A stretch of DNA of 64,000 nucleotides, from positions 62,001 through 126,000 of the forward strand of contig NZ_JARXXA010000001.1 in NCBI RefSeq assembly GCF_029892785.1, written 5' to 3'. Shown here in pieces: positions 17,675-25,037 of the stretch. Position numbers and translations under genes: made by a program. The DNA comes from Parabacteroides sp. PH5-46 (GTDB lineage Bacteria > Bacteroidota > Bacteroidia > Bacteroidales > Tannerellaceae). Below the pieces are notes generated by a model that was not told the origin of the DNA, did no database searches, and saw only the letters and a program-made list of their open reading frames with translations. Numbering within the stretch: position 1 is the stretch's first letter; the number at the start of each line of letters is the position of its first letter.

Positions 17675-19507
17675 ATGAAGCAGTTGAAACCGGATGCGTG
17701 GTTGCCTACTACTAAGAAAGAGGTAGAGGCCAGGGGATGGGATTATATTGATGTGATCCTGTTTAGCGGAGATGCATATGTGGATCATCCTTCCTTTGGT
17801 GCGGCAGTTATCGGACGTATATTGGAGGCAGAGGGGCTGCGCGTGGCGATTGTTCCTCAGCCGGACTGGCGTGGCGATTTCCGCGATTTCAAGAAGTTGG
17901 GAGTACCCCGCCTTTTCTTTGGTATATCGGCCGGAGCGATGGATTCAATGGTCAATCATTATACGGCTAATAAGCGGCTTCGCAGTGATGATGCCTATAC
18001 ACCGGATCGGCGGGCAGGTATGCGTCCGGATTATCCCAGTATTGTGTATGCAAATATCCTGAAGGAGTTATACCCTGATGTTCCTGTTGTACTAGGCGGG
18101 ATTGAAGCCTCGCTACGCCGCCTGACGCATTACGACTATTGGCAAGACAAATTAAAACCCGGTATCCTGGTAGAAAGCCGTGCCGATTTACTGATTTACG
18201 GTATGGGCGAGCAGCCTATCCGGGAATTGGTTAGGCGATTGAGAAAGGGCGAGACGTTTAGGGATATAAAAGATATTAAGCAAACGGCGTATCTCACCCT
18301 CCAGCACTCTACCCCCCAACCCCCTGAAGGGGGGGGTATCACCCTTTTTTCGCATGAGGAATGTTTGAAGGATAAGCTGAAGCAGGCGAAGAATTTCAGG
18401 CATATTGAGGAAGAATCGAATAAGTATGAGTCAGCCCGTATGATACAGAGGGTAGGAGAGCAGTGTATTGTTGTCAATCCACCTTATCCCCCGATGAGTG
18501 AGAAGGAAATTGATCAGTCTTTTGATTTGCCTTATACCCGCTTGCCACATCCCAAATACAAAGGGAAGGTAATCCCTGCGTATGAGATGATTAAGTTCTC
18601 TGTAAATCTTCATCGAGGCTGCTTTGGGGGCTGTGCGTTTTGTACGATTTCGGCCCATCAGGGTAAGTTTATCGCCTCCCGGAGCAAGGAGTCTATACTG
18701 AAAGAGGTGAAAGAAGTAGCCGGATTGCCTGATTTTAAAGGATATCTGACCGATTTGGGAGGACCTTCCGCCAATATGTACCGGATGAAGGGGAAGGACG
18801 AGTCGATTTGCCGGCAGTGCAAGAAGCCATCCTGTATTTTCCCGGTAGTATGTAAAAACCTACATGCCGATCATGACCCCATGCTCGAAATGTATAATGC
18901 TGTGGACCGTCTGCCCGAAATAAAGAAATCTTTTATAGGGAGTGGGATTCGTTATGATCTGTTACTACATAAATACCCGGATGATTCACTCAATCAGTCG
19001 GCTCGAAAATATGCCGAAGAGCTGATAGCCAAGCACGTTTCCGGACGCCTGAAGGTAGCGCCTGAACATACACAGTCTGATGTGCTGAAAATCATGCGAA
19101 AACCTTCGTTTGAGCAGTTTGGCTTGTTTAAAAAGATATTCGACCGGGTGAATAAGCAAAAGGGATTGAACCAGCAACTTATACCTTATTTTATCTCCAG
19201 CCATCCCGGTTGTACGGAAATAGATATGGCGGAGTTGGCAGTTGTTACCAAAGGAATGAACTTTCACTTGGAACAGGTACAGGATTTTACGCCTACCCCT
19301 ATGACACTGGCTACGGAAATATACTACACCGGTTATCACCCTTACACCCTTGAAAAGGTTTACACCGCCCGTAGCAAGGAAGAAAAATTGGCTCAAAGAC
19401 AATACTTTTTTTGGTATAAACCCGAGTTCGGAAGATCGATCCGGCAGGCTTTGGGTCGTTTGAAACGAAACGATTTAATAAATAAATTGTTTGGGAGGTC
19501 ACAATAA
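17675..19507 (+). CDS. ygiQ: YgiQ family radical SAM protein
   Basis: The 610-residue protein has the conserved YgiQ N-terminus (WLPTTKKEVEARGWDYIDV, FSGDAYVDHPSFG), a cobalamin-binding-like region, and a radical SAM domain with the [4Fe-4S] ligands Cys316, Cys320 and Cys323 in HRGCFGGCAFC. A further Cys cluster (CRQCKKPSCIFPVVC) follows. The reaction of YgiQ is not established. The N-terminal match fixes the start at 17675 even though the promoter lies only four bases upstream. At about residues 211-222 a GC-rich palindrome has been inserted in frame (STPQPPEGGG), in a region that is normally variable between relatives. Confidence 0.92.
   Translation: MKQLKPDAWLPTTKKEVEARGWDYIDVILFSGDAYVDHPSFGAAVIGRILEAEGLRVAIVPQPDWRGDFRDFKKLGVPRLFFGISAGAMDSMVNHYTANKRLRSDDAYTPDRRAGMRPDYPSIVYANILKELYPDVPVVLGGIEASLRRLTHYDYWQDKLKPGILVESRADLLIYGMGEQPIRELVRRLRKGETFRDIKDIKQTAYLTLQHSTPQPPEGGGITLFSHEECLKDKLKQAKNFRHIEEESNKYESARMIQRVGEQCIVVNPPYPPMSEKEIDQSFDLPYTRLPHPKYKGKVIPAYEMIKFSVNLHRGCFGGCAFCTISAHQGKFIASRSKESILKEVKEVAGLPDFKGYLTDLGGPSANMYRMKGKDESICRQCKKPSCIFPVVCKNLHADHDPMLEMYNAVDRLPEIKKSFIGSGIRYDLLLHKYPDDSLNQSARKYAEELIAKHVSGRLKVAPEHTQSDVLKIMRKPSFEQFGLFKKIFDRVNKQKGLNQQLIPYFISSHPGCTEIDMAELAVVTKGMNFHLEQVQDFTPTPMTLATEIYYTGYHPYTLEKVYTARSKEEKLAQRQYFFWYKPEFGRSIRQALGRLKRNDLINKLFGRSQ
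18310..18338. repeat. in-frame GC-rich palindrome inside ygiQ
   Basis: TACCCCCC at 18310-18317 and GGGGGGTA at 18331-18338 flank CCCCC-TGAA-GG, giving nested inverted repeats of C and G runs. It encodes TPQPPEGGG without breaking the frame. Similar CCCCCTGAAGGGGG palindromes are, from memory, dispersed in Bacteroidota genomes and can sit inside genes. Confidence 0.7.
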
Positions 19508-19513
19508 AACTCC

Positions 19514-19521
19514 TATCTTTG
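19514..19521 (+). promoter_or_regulatory. -7 promoter element for the LytTR-FHA cluster
   Basis: TATCTTTG matches TAnnTTTG and is 36 bp before the LytTR gene ATG at 19558, so it probably starts the transcript that also carries the first FHA gene. Confidence 0.7.
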
Positions 19522-19557
19522 TTGTTTGATTTAAAAGGAAAAAATCAATAGCTGCCA

Positions 19558-19941
19558 ATGGAGCGATATTTAATTATTAAGACAAGGGATGAGTTGCTGC
19601 GTATCAAAATTGGTCAAATCCTTTATTTCGAGGCCGATAGAAATTATACAAAACTGCTATTGTCCAACGGTATACAGTTTACGTTTGCAATTAATATAGG
19701 GAAAATAGAGGAAATACTGGAAAAGCAAGTATCTGGCAGTAGCGATATACTGATGCGTGTAGGAAAGAGCTATATAATAAATAAAAATCATATATTGCAG
19801 ATAAATATACCCAAACAGAAGCTGCTTTTGCTTACTGCAGAAGGTAAACCCAGGGAACTGACGATTTCAAAAGACCCATTGAAAATGCTGAAAGATTCGT
19901 TTGAAAAGGAAATGGGGAAAATAGAAGAGGAGGCAAACTAA
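19558..19941 (+). CDS. stand-alone LytTR DNA-binding protein
   Basis: The 127-residue protein is almost entirely a LytTR domain: ILYFEADRNYTKLLLSNG and FAINIGKIEEIL, then MRVGKSYIINKNHILQI, which corresponds to the RxHRSxxVN strand in AgrA-type domains. There is no receiver domain, so it is not a conventional response regulator. It may be controlled by protein contact, by the adjacent FHA/kinase proteins, or constitutively active. It lies 4 bp before an FHA gene, which places it in the phospho-signalling cluster and suggests it is the transcriptional output. The C-terminal KEMGKIEEEAN tail is highly charged. Confidence 0.88.
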   Translation: MERYLIIKTRDELLRIKIGQILYFEADRNYTKLLLSNGIQFTFAINIGKIEEILEKQVSGSSDILMRVGKSYIINKNHILQINIPKQKLLLLTAEGKPRELTISKDPLKMLKDSFEKEMGKIEEEAN

Positions 19942-19945
19942 ACAT

Positions 19946-20602
19946 ATGGTTGTAAAAATTGGTAAAGCTGACGATAATGATTTTGTAGTAAACGATCCGC
20001 ATGTAAGCCGTTATCATGCACGATTGACGCGCGAAAGCGACGGATGTTTGCTATTGGAGGATCTGGGCTCTACCAACGGAACGTATGTAAATGGCGGGCA
20101 AATTGTGAAGAAACGCATTGCTCCTACCGATATTGTCAAACTGGGAGATAGCTATACACTGCATGTTCCCGAAGTCCTGAAATTCAACAACGATTATAGT
20201 GCCGAGTTTGCTCTGCTGAAGAATGTGTATACCAAGTACATGGAACAGAAAGTGCGTATTCAATCGTCTAACCAATTTAAGACAAGGCTGTTTCAGTCGC
20301 TGCCTTTTGCTCTTCCCGGTATTATCGGGGTGATGATCGGTTTTTTTGGAAAAGGAAGCCCTTCTTTGCTGGGAGTCAGCCTGTTTATTACCGTATGCGC
20401 TCCTACGATTGGTATCTATTTAGGAGCGAAGCAATCGGCCAAGATCCCTCAGCAATTGCAAGACCTGGCTAATCAGTTCAAGATAGACTACGTATGCCCC
20501 AAGTGTGGCACATTCCTGGGCGAAATACCCTGGGAATCTTTGGCAAACAGAAAGCAATGCCCATTATCTTCCTGCAAAGCCAAATGGGTGAGCGAAGATT
20601 GA
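19946..20602 (+). CDS. FHA-domain membrane protein with C-terminal zinc ribbon
   Basis: The 218-residue protein opens with an FHA domain (about 1-75: VSRYHA and LGSTNGTYVNG, the phosphothreonine-binding loops). A helical linker leads to two membrane segments (about 112-128 and 133-153). A C-terminal zinc ribbon follows, with Cys pairs in CPKCG and CPLSSC. FHA domains bind phosphothreonine peptides, so this may dock phosphorylated partners, such as a substrate of the kinase at 22340, at the inner membrane. Start is the ATG four bases after the LytTR stop. The domain order resembles zinc-ribbon FHA proteins of Bacteroidota that have no assigned function. Confidence 0.88.
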   Translation: MVVKIGKADDNDFVVNDPHVSRYHARLTRESDGCLLLEDLGSTNGTYVNGGQIVKKRIAPTDIVKLGDSYTLHVPEVLKFNNDYSAEFALLKNVYTKYMEQKVRIQSSNQFKTRLFQSLPFALPGIIGVMIGFFGKGSPSLLGVSLFITVCAPTIGIYLGAKQSAKIPQQLQDLANQFKIDYVCPKCGTFLGEIPWESLANRKQCPLSSCKAKWVSED

Positions 20603-20694
20603 GTGTTTGTATTCCAAAACCGTCCTTTTGTACAGTAAACCTTATTCTATGATTAATAGAACTTGTTTTCTTCAATTCCTGTAATTTCTTTTTC

Positions 20695-20702
20695 TACTTT
20701 TG
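20695..20702 (+). promoter_or_regulatory. -7 promoter element for the acidic protein - FHA - PP2C genes
   Basis: TACTTTTG matches TAnnTTTG and is 27 bp before the ATG at 20729. It gives the second half of the signalling cluster its own transcript start. Confidence 0.7.
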
Positions 20703-20728
20703 TATCCAGAATATAAATAATTCTCATT

Positions 20729-20968
20729 ATGCAAAAAGAGGAATATACATTCGTTACGATCGATAGCGATGATACCTTGTTCCCCGATGCAGTTGTTGTG
20801 GATATAGACAACGATCAGGACTTACAGGGAATCGTTATGATTGATGAAAGTATGGAGGCTTCCGATTTTATTACCCTTTCGGATGATACTATCATGCTTT
20901 CAGACGCTGACATGATCGATACGTTCTCGAGCGATATGGATGATCTGGATATCTCGATTATGATATGA
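20729..20968 (+). CDS. very acidic small protein of unknown function
   Basis: The 79-residue product has 23 Asp/Glu residues, one Lys and no Arg or His, together with many Ser and Thr set among the acidic residues (TIDSDDT, TLSDDT, FSSDMDD). There is no signal peptide, membrane segment or known domain. Its stop overlaps the start of the next FHA gene (ATGA), and it has a consensus promoter, so I regard it as a real gene. The repeated Ser/Thr-Asp pattern makes it a possible substrate of the cluster's Ser/Thr kinase and a ligand for the two FHA proteins. That role is inference only. Confidence 0.75.
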   Translation: MQKEEYTFVTIDSDDTLFPDAVVVDIDNDQDLQGIVMIDESMEASDFITLSDDTIMLSDADMIDTFSSDMDDLDISIMI

Positions 20969-21483
20969 TATCCGTAAGGTGTCCACATTGTGACGTGGGA
21001 CTGAAGGTGGATGAAAAGAAGTTGCCTTCCGATATCACATCTTTCAAATGTCCGAAATGCAAGCGTCTTATACCCGTCTCCATGCTTTCAAAGAAAGAAG
21101 GGGAGGGGTTTTCTTCATCTGATACGGTTCTGATACAGCCGGTGAAGAAAAGCCTGGGGAAAATAACGGTTGTAGCCGATGCAAATACCCGGGAGCAACT
21201 CTTTCCGCTGTATGAAGGTATTGCTGTTATCGGACGAAAATCATCCCAACCTACTCAAGCTACAATTGCCATTGAAACGGCTGATCGCTCGATGAGTCGG
21301 GAGCATATACGGATTGAGGTAAAAAAAGATCCAAAAGGAGGATATAAACATTATCTTTCCGACAATAATAGCAAAAACCATACGTTATATAATAGTAATT
21401 ACTTAGGAAACGGGGAAGTGGTCGTCTTGAATGATAATGACGAAATAGTTATAGGCCACACCGTTCTGAGATTTAATGTTTAA
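20965..21483 (+). CDS. zinc-ribbon FHA-domain protein
   Basis: The 172-residue cytoplasmic protein begins with an MJ0042-type zinc ribbon (VRCPHCDVGLKV and FKCPKCKRLIPV), then a linker and an FHA domain (about 70-172: VIGRKSS, SMSREHIRIEV, DNNSKNHT). The Arg and Ser-Arg-x-His loop residues that bind phosphothreonine are present. It overlaps the acidic protein gene by four bases and precedes the PP2C gene by 14 bp, so the three are probably made together. It may bind phosphorylated forms of its neighbours. Confidence 0.88.
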   Translation: MISVRCPHCDVGLKVDEKKLPSDITSFKCPKCKRLIPVSMLSKKEGEGFSSSDTVLIQPVKKSLGKITVVADANTREQLFPLYEGIAVIGRKSSQPTQATIAIETADRSMSREHIRIEVKKDPKGGYKHYLSDNNSKNHTLYNSNYLGNGEVVVLNDNDEIVIGHTVLRFNV

Positions 21484-21497
21484 ACGCAGCAGCTATT

Positions 21498-22304
21498 ATG
21501 AATATAACGATCGGTAAACCCTGTGCAATCAGCGAAAAAGGTTGCAGACAAAACAATGAAGACTCTATCTACCCGCTACCGGAAGCAGTAAGCGCAAATC
21601 AGAAGCTGTTTTTGGTTTGTGACGGAGTAGGAGGAGCCGAGAAAGGGGAAATAGCCAGTGCCTTGGCCTGCGAGTATTTCCAGACGTATTTTTCTTCCAT
21701 GCTAGACAAAGATGAACCTACGCCTGAATTTATTCATAAGGCTTTGCGTTATACAGAGGCTAATTTCGACAACTATATACTACAACACCCCGAAGCAACG
21801 GGAATGGCTACTACCTTAACCATGCTACATATCGGTAAATCAGGCATTACACTGGCACATATCGGTGATAGCCGTATTTATCAGTTCCGCAACGGGAAAA
21901 TCATAAATCGTACAGAAGACCATTCACTGGTCAATTCCTTGGTAAAACTGGGACAGATCAGTCCGGAAGAAGCGGCCCATCATCCTCAGAAGAATGTGAT
22001 TACAAGAGCTATACATGGGACAAGCCAGTCTACCTCGGCTGACGTAATGTTTGTAGACGATATTCGTCCGGGCGATTACTTTTTTATGTGTACGGACGGA
22101 GTGCTCGAAAGCTTTAGTGATGAGGAGTTGAGCTCTGTTTTCAGGGAGAAGACAGCCTCAGAAGTGATCAAAGATACGATTATGGAATCCTGCAACTCCA
22201 AAACGCGGGATAATTTTTCTTTTTATATAATTCCGATTCAAAATGTGCAGGAAACAGTCGGAGTTAAGCAAAATATTCTTTCTTTCTTTTATTCTTTTGT
22301 ATAA
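21498..22304 (+). CDS. PP2C-family Ser/Thr protein phosphatase
   Basis: The 268-residue protein has the PPM/PP2C metal-binding motifs in order: NNEDSIY near residue 20, CDGVGGAEKGEIAS near 50, TGMATTLTMLHI, AHIGDSRIYQFRNG near 125, VITRAIHG, FMCTDGVLE near 200 and the final RDNFSFY. All catalytic Asp residues seem to be kept. It removes phosphate from Ser/Thr residues and would counteract the kinase encoded next. It is cytoplasmic, with a short hydrophobic end (ILSFFYSFV) that is not clearly a membrane helix. Confidence 0.93.
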   Translation: MNITIGKPCAISEKGCRQNNEDSIYPLPEAVSANQKLFLVCDGVGGAEKGEIASALACEYFQTYFSSMLDKDEPTPEFIHKALRYTEANFDNYILQHPEATGMATTLTMLHIGKSGITLAHIGDSRIYQFRNGKIINRTEDHSLVNSLVKLGQISPEEAAHHPQKNVITRAIHGTSQSTSADVMFVDDIRPGDYFFMCTDGVLESFSDEELSSVFREKTASEVIKDTIMESCNSKTRDNFSFYIIPIQNVQETVGVKQNILSFFYSFV

Positions 22305-22310
22305 ATAACG

Positions 22311-22318
22311 TATTTTTG
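22311..22318 (+). promoter_or_regulatory. -7 promoter element for the Ser/Thr kinase gene
   Basis: TATTTTTG matches TAnnTTTG, sits just after the PP2C stop and is 22 bp before the kinase ATG at 22340. The kinase may thus also be transcribed separately. Confidence 0.6.
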
Positions 22319-22339
22319 GCGTAGAATTACGCTGCGAAT

Positions 22340-24100
22340 ATGAATTTACCTATAGGGCATTACCTCCAAAACGGAAAATACCAGCTATTGAACGTTGTTG
22401 GGCAGGGTGGTTTTGGCATCACCTATAAGGGTATATTGTTTACAGAGGTAAAGGGTCCGCTGGGTAAAATCAAGACGGAAGTCCCTATCAGCATCAAAGA
22501 ATACTTCTTTAAAGATTATTGTTACAGAGTGTCTGATACGTATGAAGTAGATGTTCATTCGGAAACCGGAAAACAACTCTTTGATAAGTTTAAAGAAAAG
22601 CTGATAAAGGAAGCTAAAATTTTATCAGATGTACATTATCCCCATATTGTAAATGTGCTGGATGTTTTTGAAGAAAACAATACCGCATATATCGCCATGG
22701 AGTATATCCAGGGGCATTCCCTGAAGTATATCCTGGAAAGAGACGGTATCCTGCCCGAGCAGAAAGTATTGAAATACATCCATCAGATCGGGAAGGCCTT
22801 GCAGTTTGTTCACGAAAAAAACATATTGCATCTTGATATCAAACCGAGCAACATCCTGATTGACAAGAATGATAACGCACGTCTGATAGACTTTGGGGTG
22901 AGCAAAAGGTATGATGTAGAAGATAAGGAGACCAGTACAACGATGCTGACCCTCTCAAAGGGCTTTGCCTCTATAGAGCAGTACGACAATGAAGGAACGC
23001 AGATATTTTCTCCCTGTCCGGATGTATATTCGCTGGGTGCTACGATGTATAACCTGCTTACCGGTAAAATACCGACGGAATCTATTTTGCGGGCTACCCG
23101 CCCGTTGCAAAACCCTTCGGAACTGAACCCTGCTATCAGCCAGAAGACAGAGGAGGTTATACTAAAGGCTATGCAAATCAGTCCGTCGGATCGTTTCCAT
23201 ACGATACATGAAATGATGGAGGCGCTGGATGACCCTCCTGAAGAAGAGCAGACCCCGAGACATACCGGTTTTTCAGATGCCGGGCATCAGTCAAACAGCG
23301 ATGAGACAACTATACTGCATAATCCATCCCTTTTAACAGGAAAAGACGACGAGCAAACTTTAGTAAATACCCCTGCCATACCCAAAACTATCACAAAAAA
23401 GAAAAGTAAAAAAACGGTATGGTTTATCACCTTAATTTGTATATTTGCATTAATCGGTTCTTCTGTTGTATTGCTCATGGGGAATAATGAACCGGTAACA
23501 GATAAATTGGATTTACCGTTGGCTGACCCTGTAGACAAAGAGTTGTCGTCCACTCAAACGGATGCAGATAGTACAATCCTGAGCGAATCTACAGAACCCA
23601 GGCATCAGATATTGCCTCAACCGGTTGTTCATTCAACAGAGAATGATGTTCCGAGTAATGAGGTTGTAGATTCCCTGATGCTTACAGAAGAGGAAATAGA
23701 ACTTCAGTATGAGGCTTTGCGTTCCTCCGGGATAACAAAGATGGATAATGGAGATTATTTCGGCGCCCGGGAAGATTTTAATAAAGCCATCGAGTTAAAG
23801 CCGACGAAAGATATTATGCGCTTAAGTATCTCTAATGACGAGAAAATAGAGCAGAAAGCAATCTCGGACAGAAAGGCTTTATATGAGGAAAAAATGTCCT
23901 TTGGGCGATTTAAAATAGTTCGTAAGATATCTTCAAGGAGATATGGCGCAATTGATGATCATGGGAATGAGAAAATACCGTGTAAGTACACGAATGTAGA
24001 GGTCGTTAGCGATGGCGAACGTGCCTTTGTTCGTGAAGATAAACTATATGATATCTATAATACGGATGGGGTGTTGGTGAGAAGTGATGTAACATTTTAA
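22340..24100 (+). CDS. membrane-anchored eukaryote-like Ser/Thr protein kinase
   Basis: The 586-residue protein has an N-terminal kinase domain (about 14-295: glycine loop VGQGGFGITYKG, IKEYF for the lysine, HLDIKPSN with catalytic Asp166, DFG at Asp184). A juxtamembrane linker, one membrane helix (about 355-377) and an exported C-terminal region follow. That region has a short TPR-like helix pair and a WG-type repeat (YGAIDDHGNEKIPCKY). The catalytic loop reads HLD rather than HRD, so it is a non-RD kinase. It is the signal-receiving enzyme of the cluster: the periplasmic end could sense a ligand, the cytoplasmic domain could phosphorylate the LytTR, FHA or acidic proteins. Confidence 0.92.
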   Translation: MNLPIGHYLQNGKYQLLNVVGQGGFGITYKGILFTEVKGPLGKIKTEVPISIKEYFFKDYCYRVSDTYEVDVHSETGKQLFDKFKEKLIKEAKILSDVHYPHIVNVLDVFEENNTAYIAMEYIQGHSLKYILERDGILPEQKVLKYIHQIGKALQFVHEKNILHLDIKPSNILIDKNDNARLIDFGVSKRYDVEDKETSTTMLTLSKGFASIEQYDNEGTQIFSPCPDVYSLGATMYNLLTGKIPTESILRATRPLQNPSELNPAISQKTEEVILKAMQISPSDRFHTIHEMMEALDDPPEEEQTPRHTGFSDAGHQSNSDETTILHNPSLLTGKDDEQTLVNTPAIPKTITKKKSKKTVWFITLICIFALIGSSVVLLMGNNEPVTDKLDLPLADPVDKELSSTQTDADSTILSESTEPRHQILPQPVVHSTENDVPSNEVVDSLMLTEEEIELQYEALRSSGITKMDNGDYFGAREDFNKAIELKPTKDIMRLSISNDEKIEQKAISDRKALYEEKMSFGRFKIVRKISSRRYGAIDDHGNEKIPCKYTNVEVVSDGERAFVREDKLYDIYNTDGVLVRSDVTF

Positions 24101-24109
24101 ATGTGATGT

Positions 24110-25027
24110 ATGAATAGACTTTACTTATTGATTATATATATTGTTTTACCTTTCTGTCTAATCGCTCAGCAGCAAACAGAATATAACCGAAAAGGGGATG
24201 AAGCCATGAAACGCCTGGACTATAGTGACGCCAGATTGTTCTATGGTGAAGGGGTGCCAAATTGTGACTTATATAGTATCAATCAGCTGACTACCATCTG
24301 GCTTGCCAATGAGCAGATGCGATCCTCTATGCATAACCAAATGAGTCGTTGCTTCAACTGTTTAAGTGTGAAAGCACTTGAAAATGATTCCATAGCTATA
24401 TCAAAACTGATTATCTATTATACGGAAGGTATTGGTACACCTAAAAGTGATGAGTGGACTACTTACTGGGAGGAGCGCTTGGAAGAGTTAAGAAACCCTC
24501 CTCAGCTGAGGGAAGACTATAGCGAAACGAAGCCTTCCCGGCCATCTATGAACTATTTTGCCGGTTATACGTATTCTACACAAATGCCGATTGGTATTAC
24601 GGTTGGAGGGGTAGGTGAGCGCTTCGGCTGGTATGCTCGTTTTAAGACAAATGCCTCTTTTCAGAGTTTTGATGAAGAATTTTCCGGAGACTCTCCGAAA
24701 GGGGCTTCTGCCATAGGTGTAAGTGACAAGAAAAGTGCCTATGCTGTAACGGCAGGTATGCTGTACAAATGTAATTCACGGCTCTATCTTTCGGCGGGTG
24801 CAGGATATGGTAAACGTGATCTGTTATGGCAATTTGCTAAAGTAGATGATAACGGTGATGCTACAAACGAAACGAAATGGTATAAAAAGACAGATGACTC
24901 CTACAATGGTGTAGCTGTTGATCTAGACTGTATGTTCCGCATTGGTGTGGTTTATCTAAGCGCCGGATGCAGTACCATTAACTTTAAATATGTCGATTTG
25001 AATGCCGGTATCGGGGTGTTTTTTTAA
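24110..25027 (+). CDS. exported protein with TPR-like N-terminus and beta-strand C-terminus
   Basis: The 305-residue protein has a signal peptide (about 1-19, ending LIAQ). Residues about 25-130 are Sel1/TPR-like helices (NRKGDEAMKRLDYSDARLFYGEG, of which RLDYSDA is the most TPR-like part). Residues about 150-305 show alternating hydrophobic strands (YFAGYTYST, LYLSAGAGYGKRD, FRIGVVYLSAG) and a terminal Phe-Phe, as in small outer-membrane beta-barrels. It starts 9 bp after the kinase gene and 10 bp before the kelch lipoprotein gene. It may be the envelope partner sensed by the kinase's exported domain. No named family recognised. Confidence 0.78.
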   Translation: MNRLYLLIIYIVLPFCLIAQQQTEYNRKGDEAMKRLDYSDARLFYGEGVPNCDLYSINQLTTIWLANEQMRSSMHNQMSRCFNCLSVKALENDSIAISKLIIYYTEGIGTPKSDEWTTYWEERLEELRNPPQLREDYSETKPSRPSMNYFAGYTYSTQMPIGITVGGVGERFGWYARFKTNASFQSFDEEFSGDSPKGASAIGVSDKKSAYAVTAGMLYKCNSRLYLSAGAGYGKRDLLWQFAKVDDNGDATNETKWYKKTDDSYNGVAVDLDCMFRIGVVYLSAGCSTINFKYVDLNAGIGVFF

Positions 25028-25037
25028 TTGAGGAAGT

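Noticed and set aside
18310-18338. Terminator inside ygiQ
   Set aside because: The G/C palindrome lies within an intact reading frame and has no T tail following it in a useful position.
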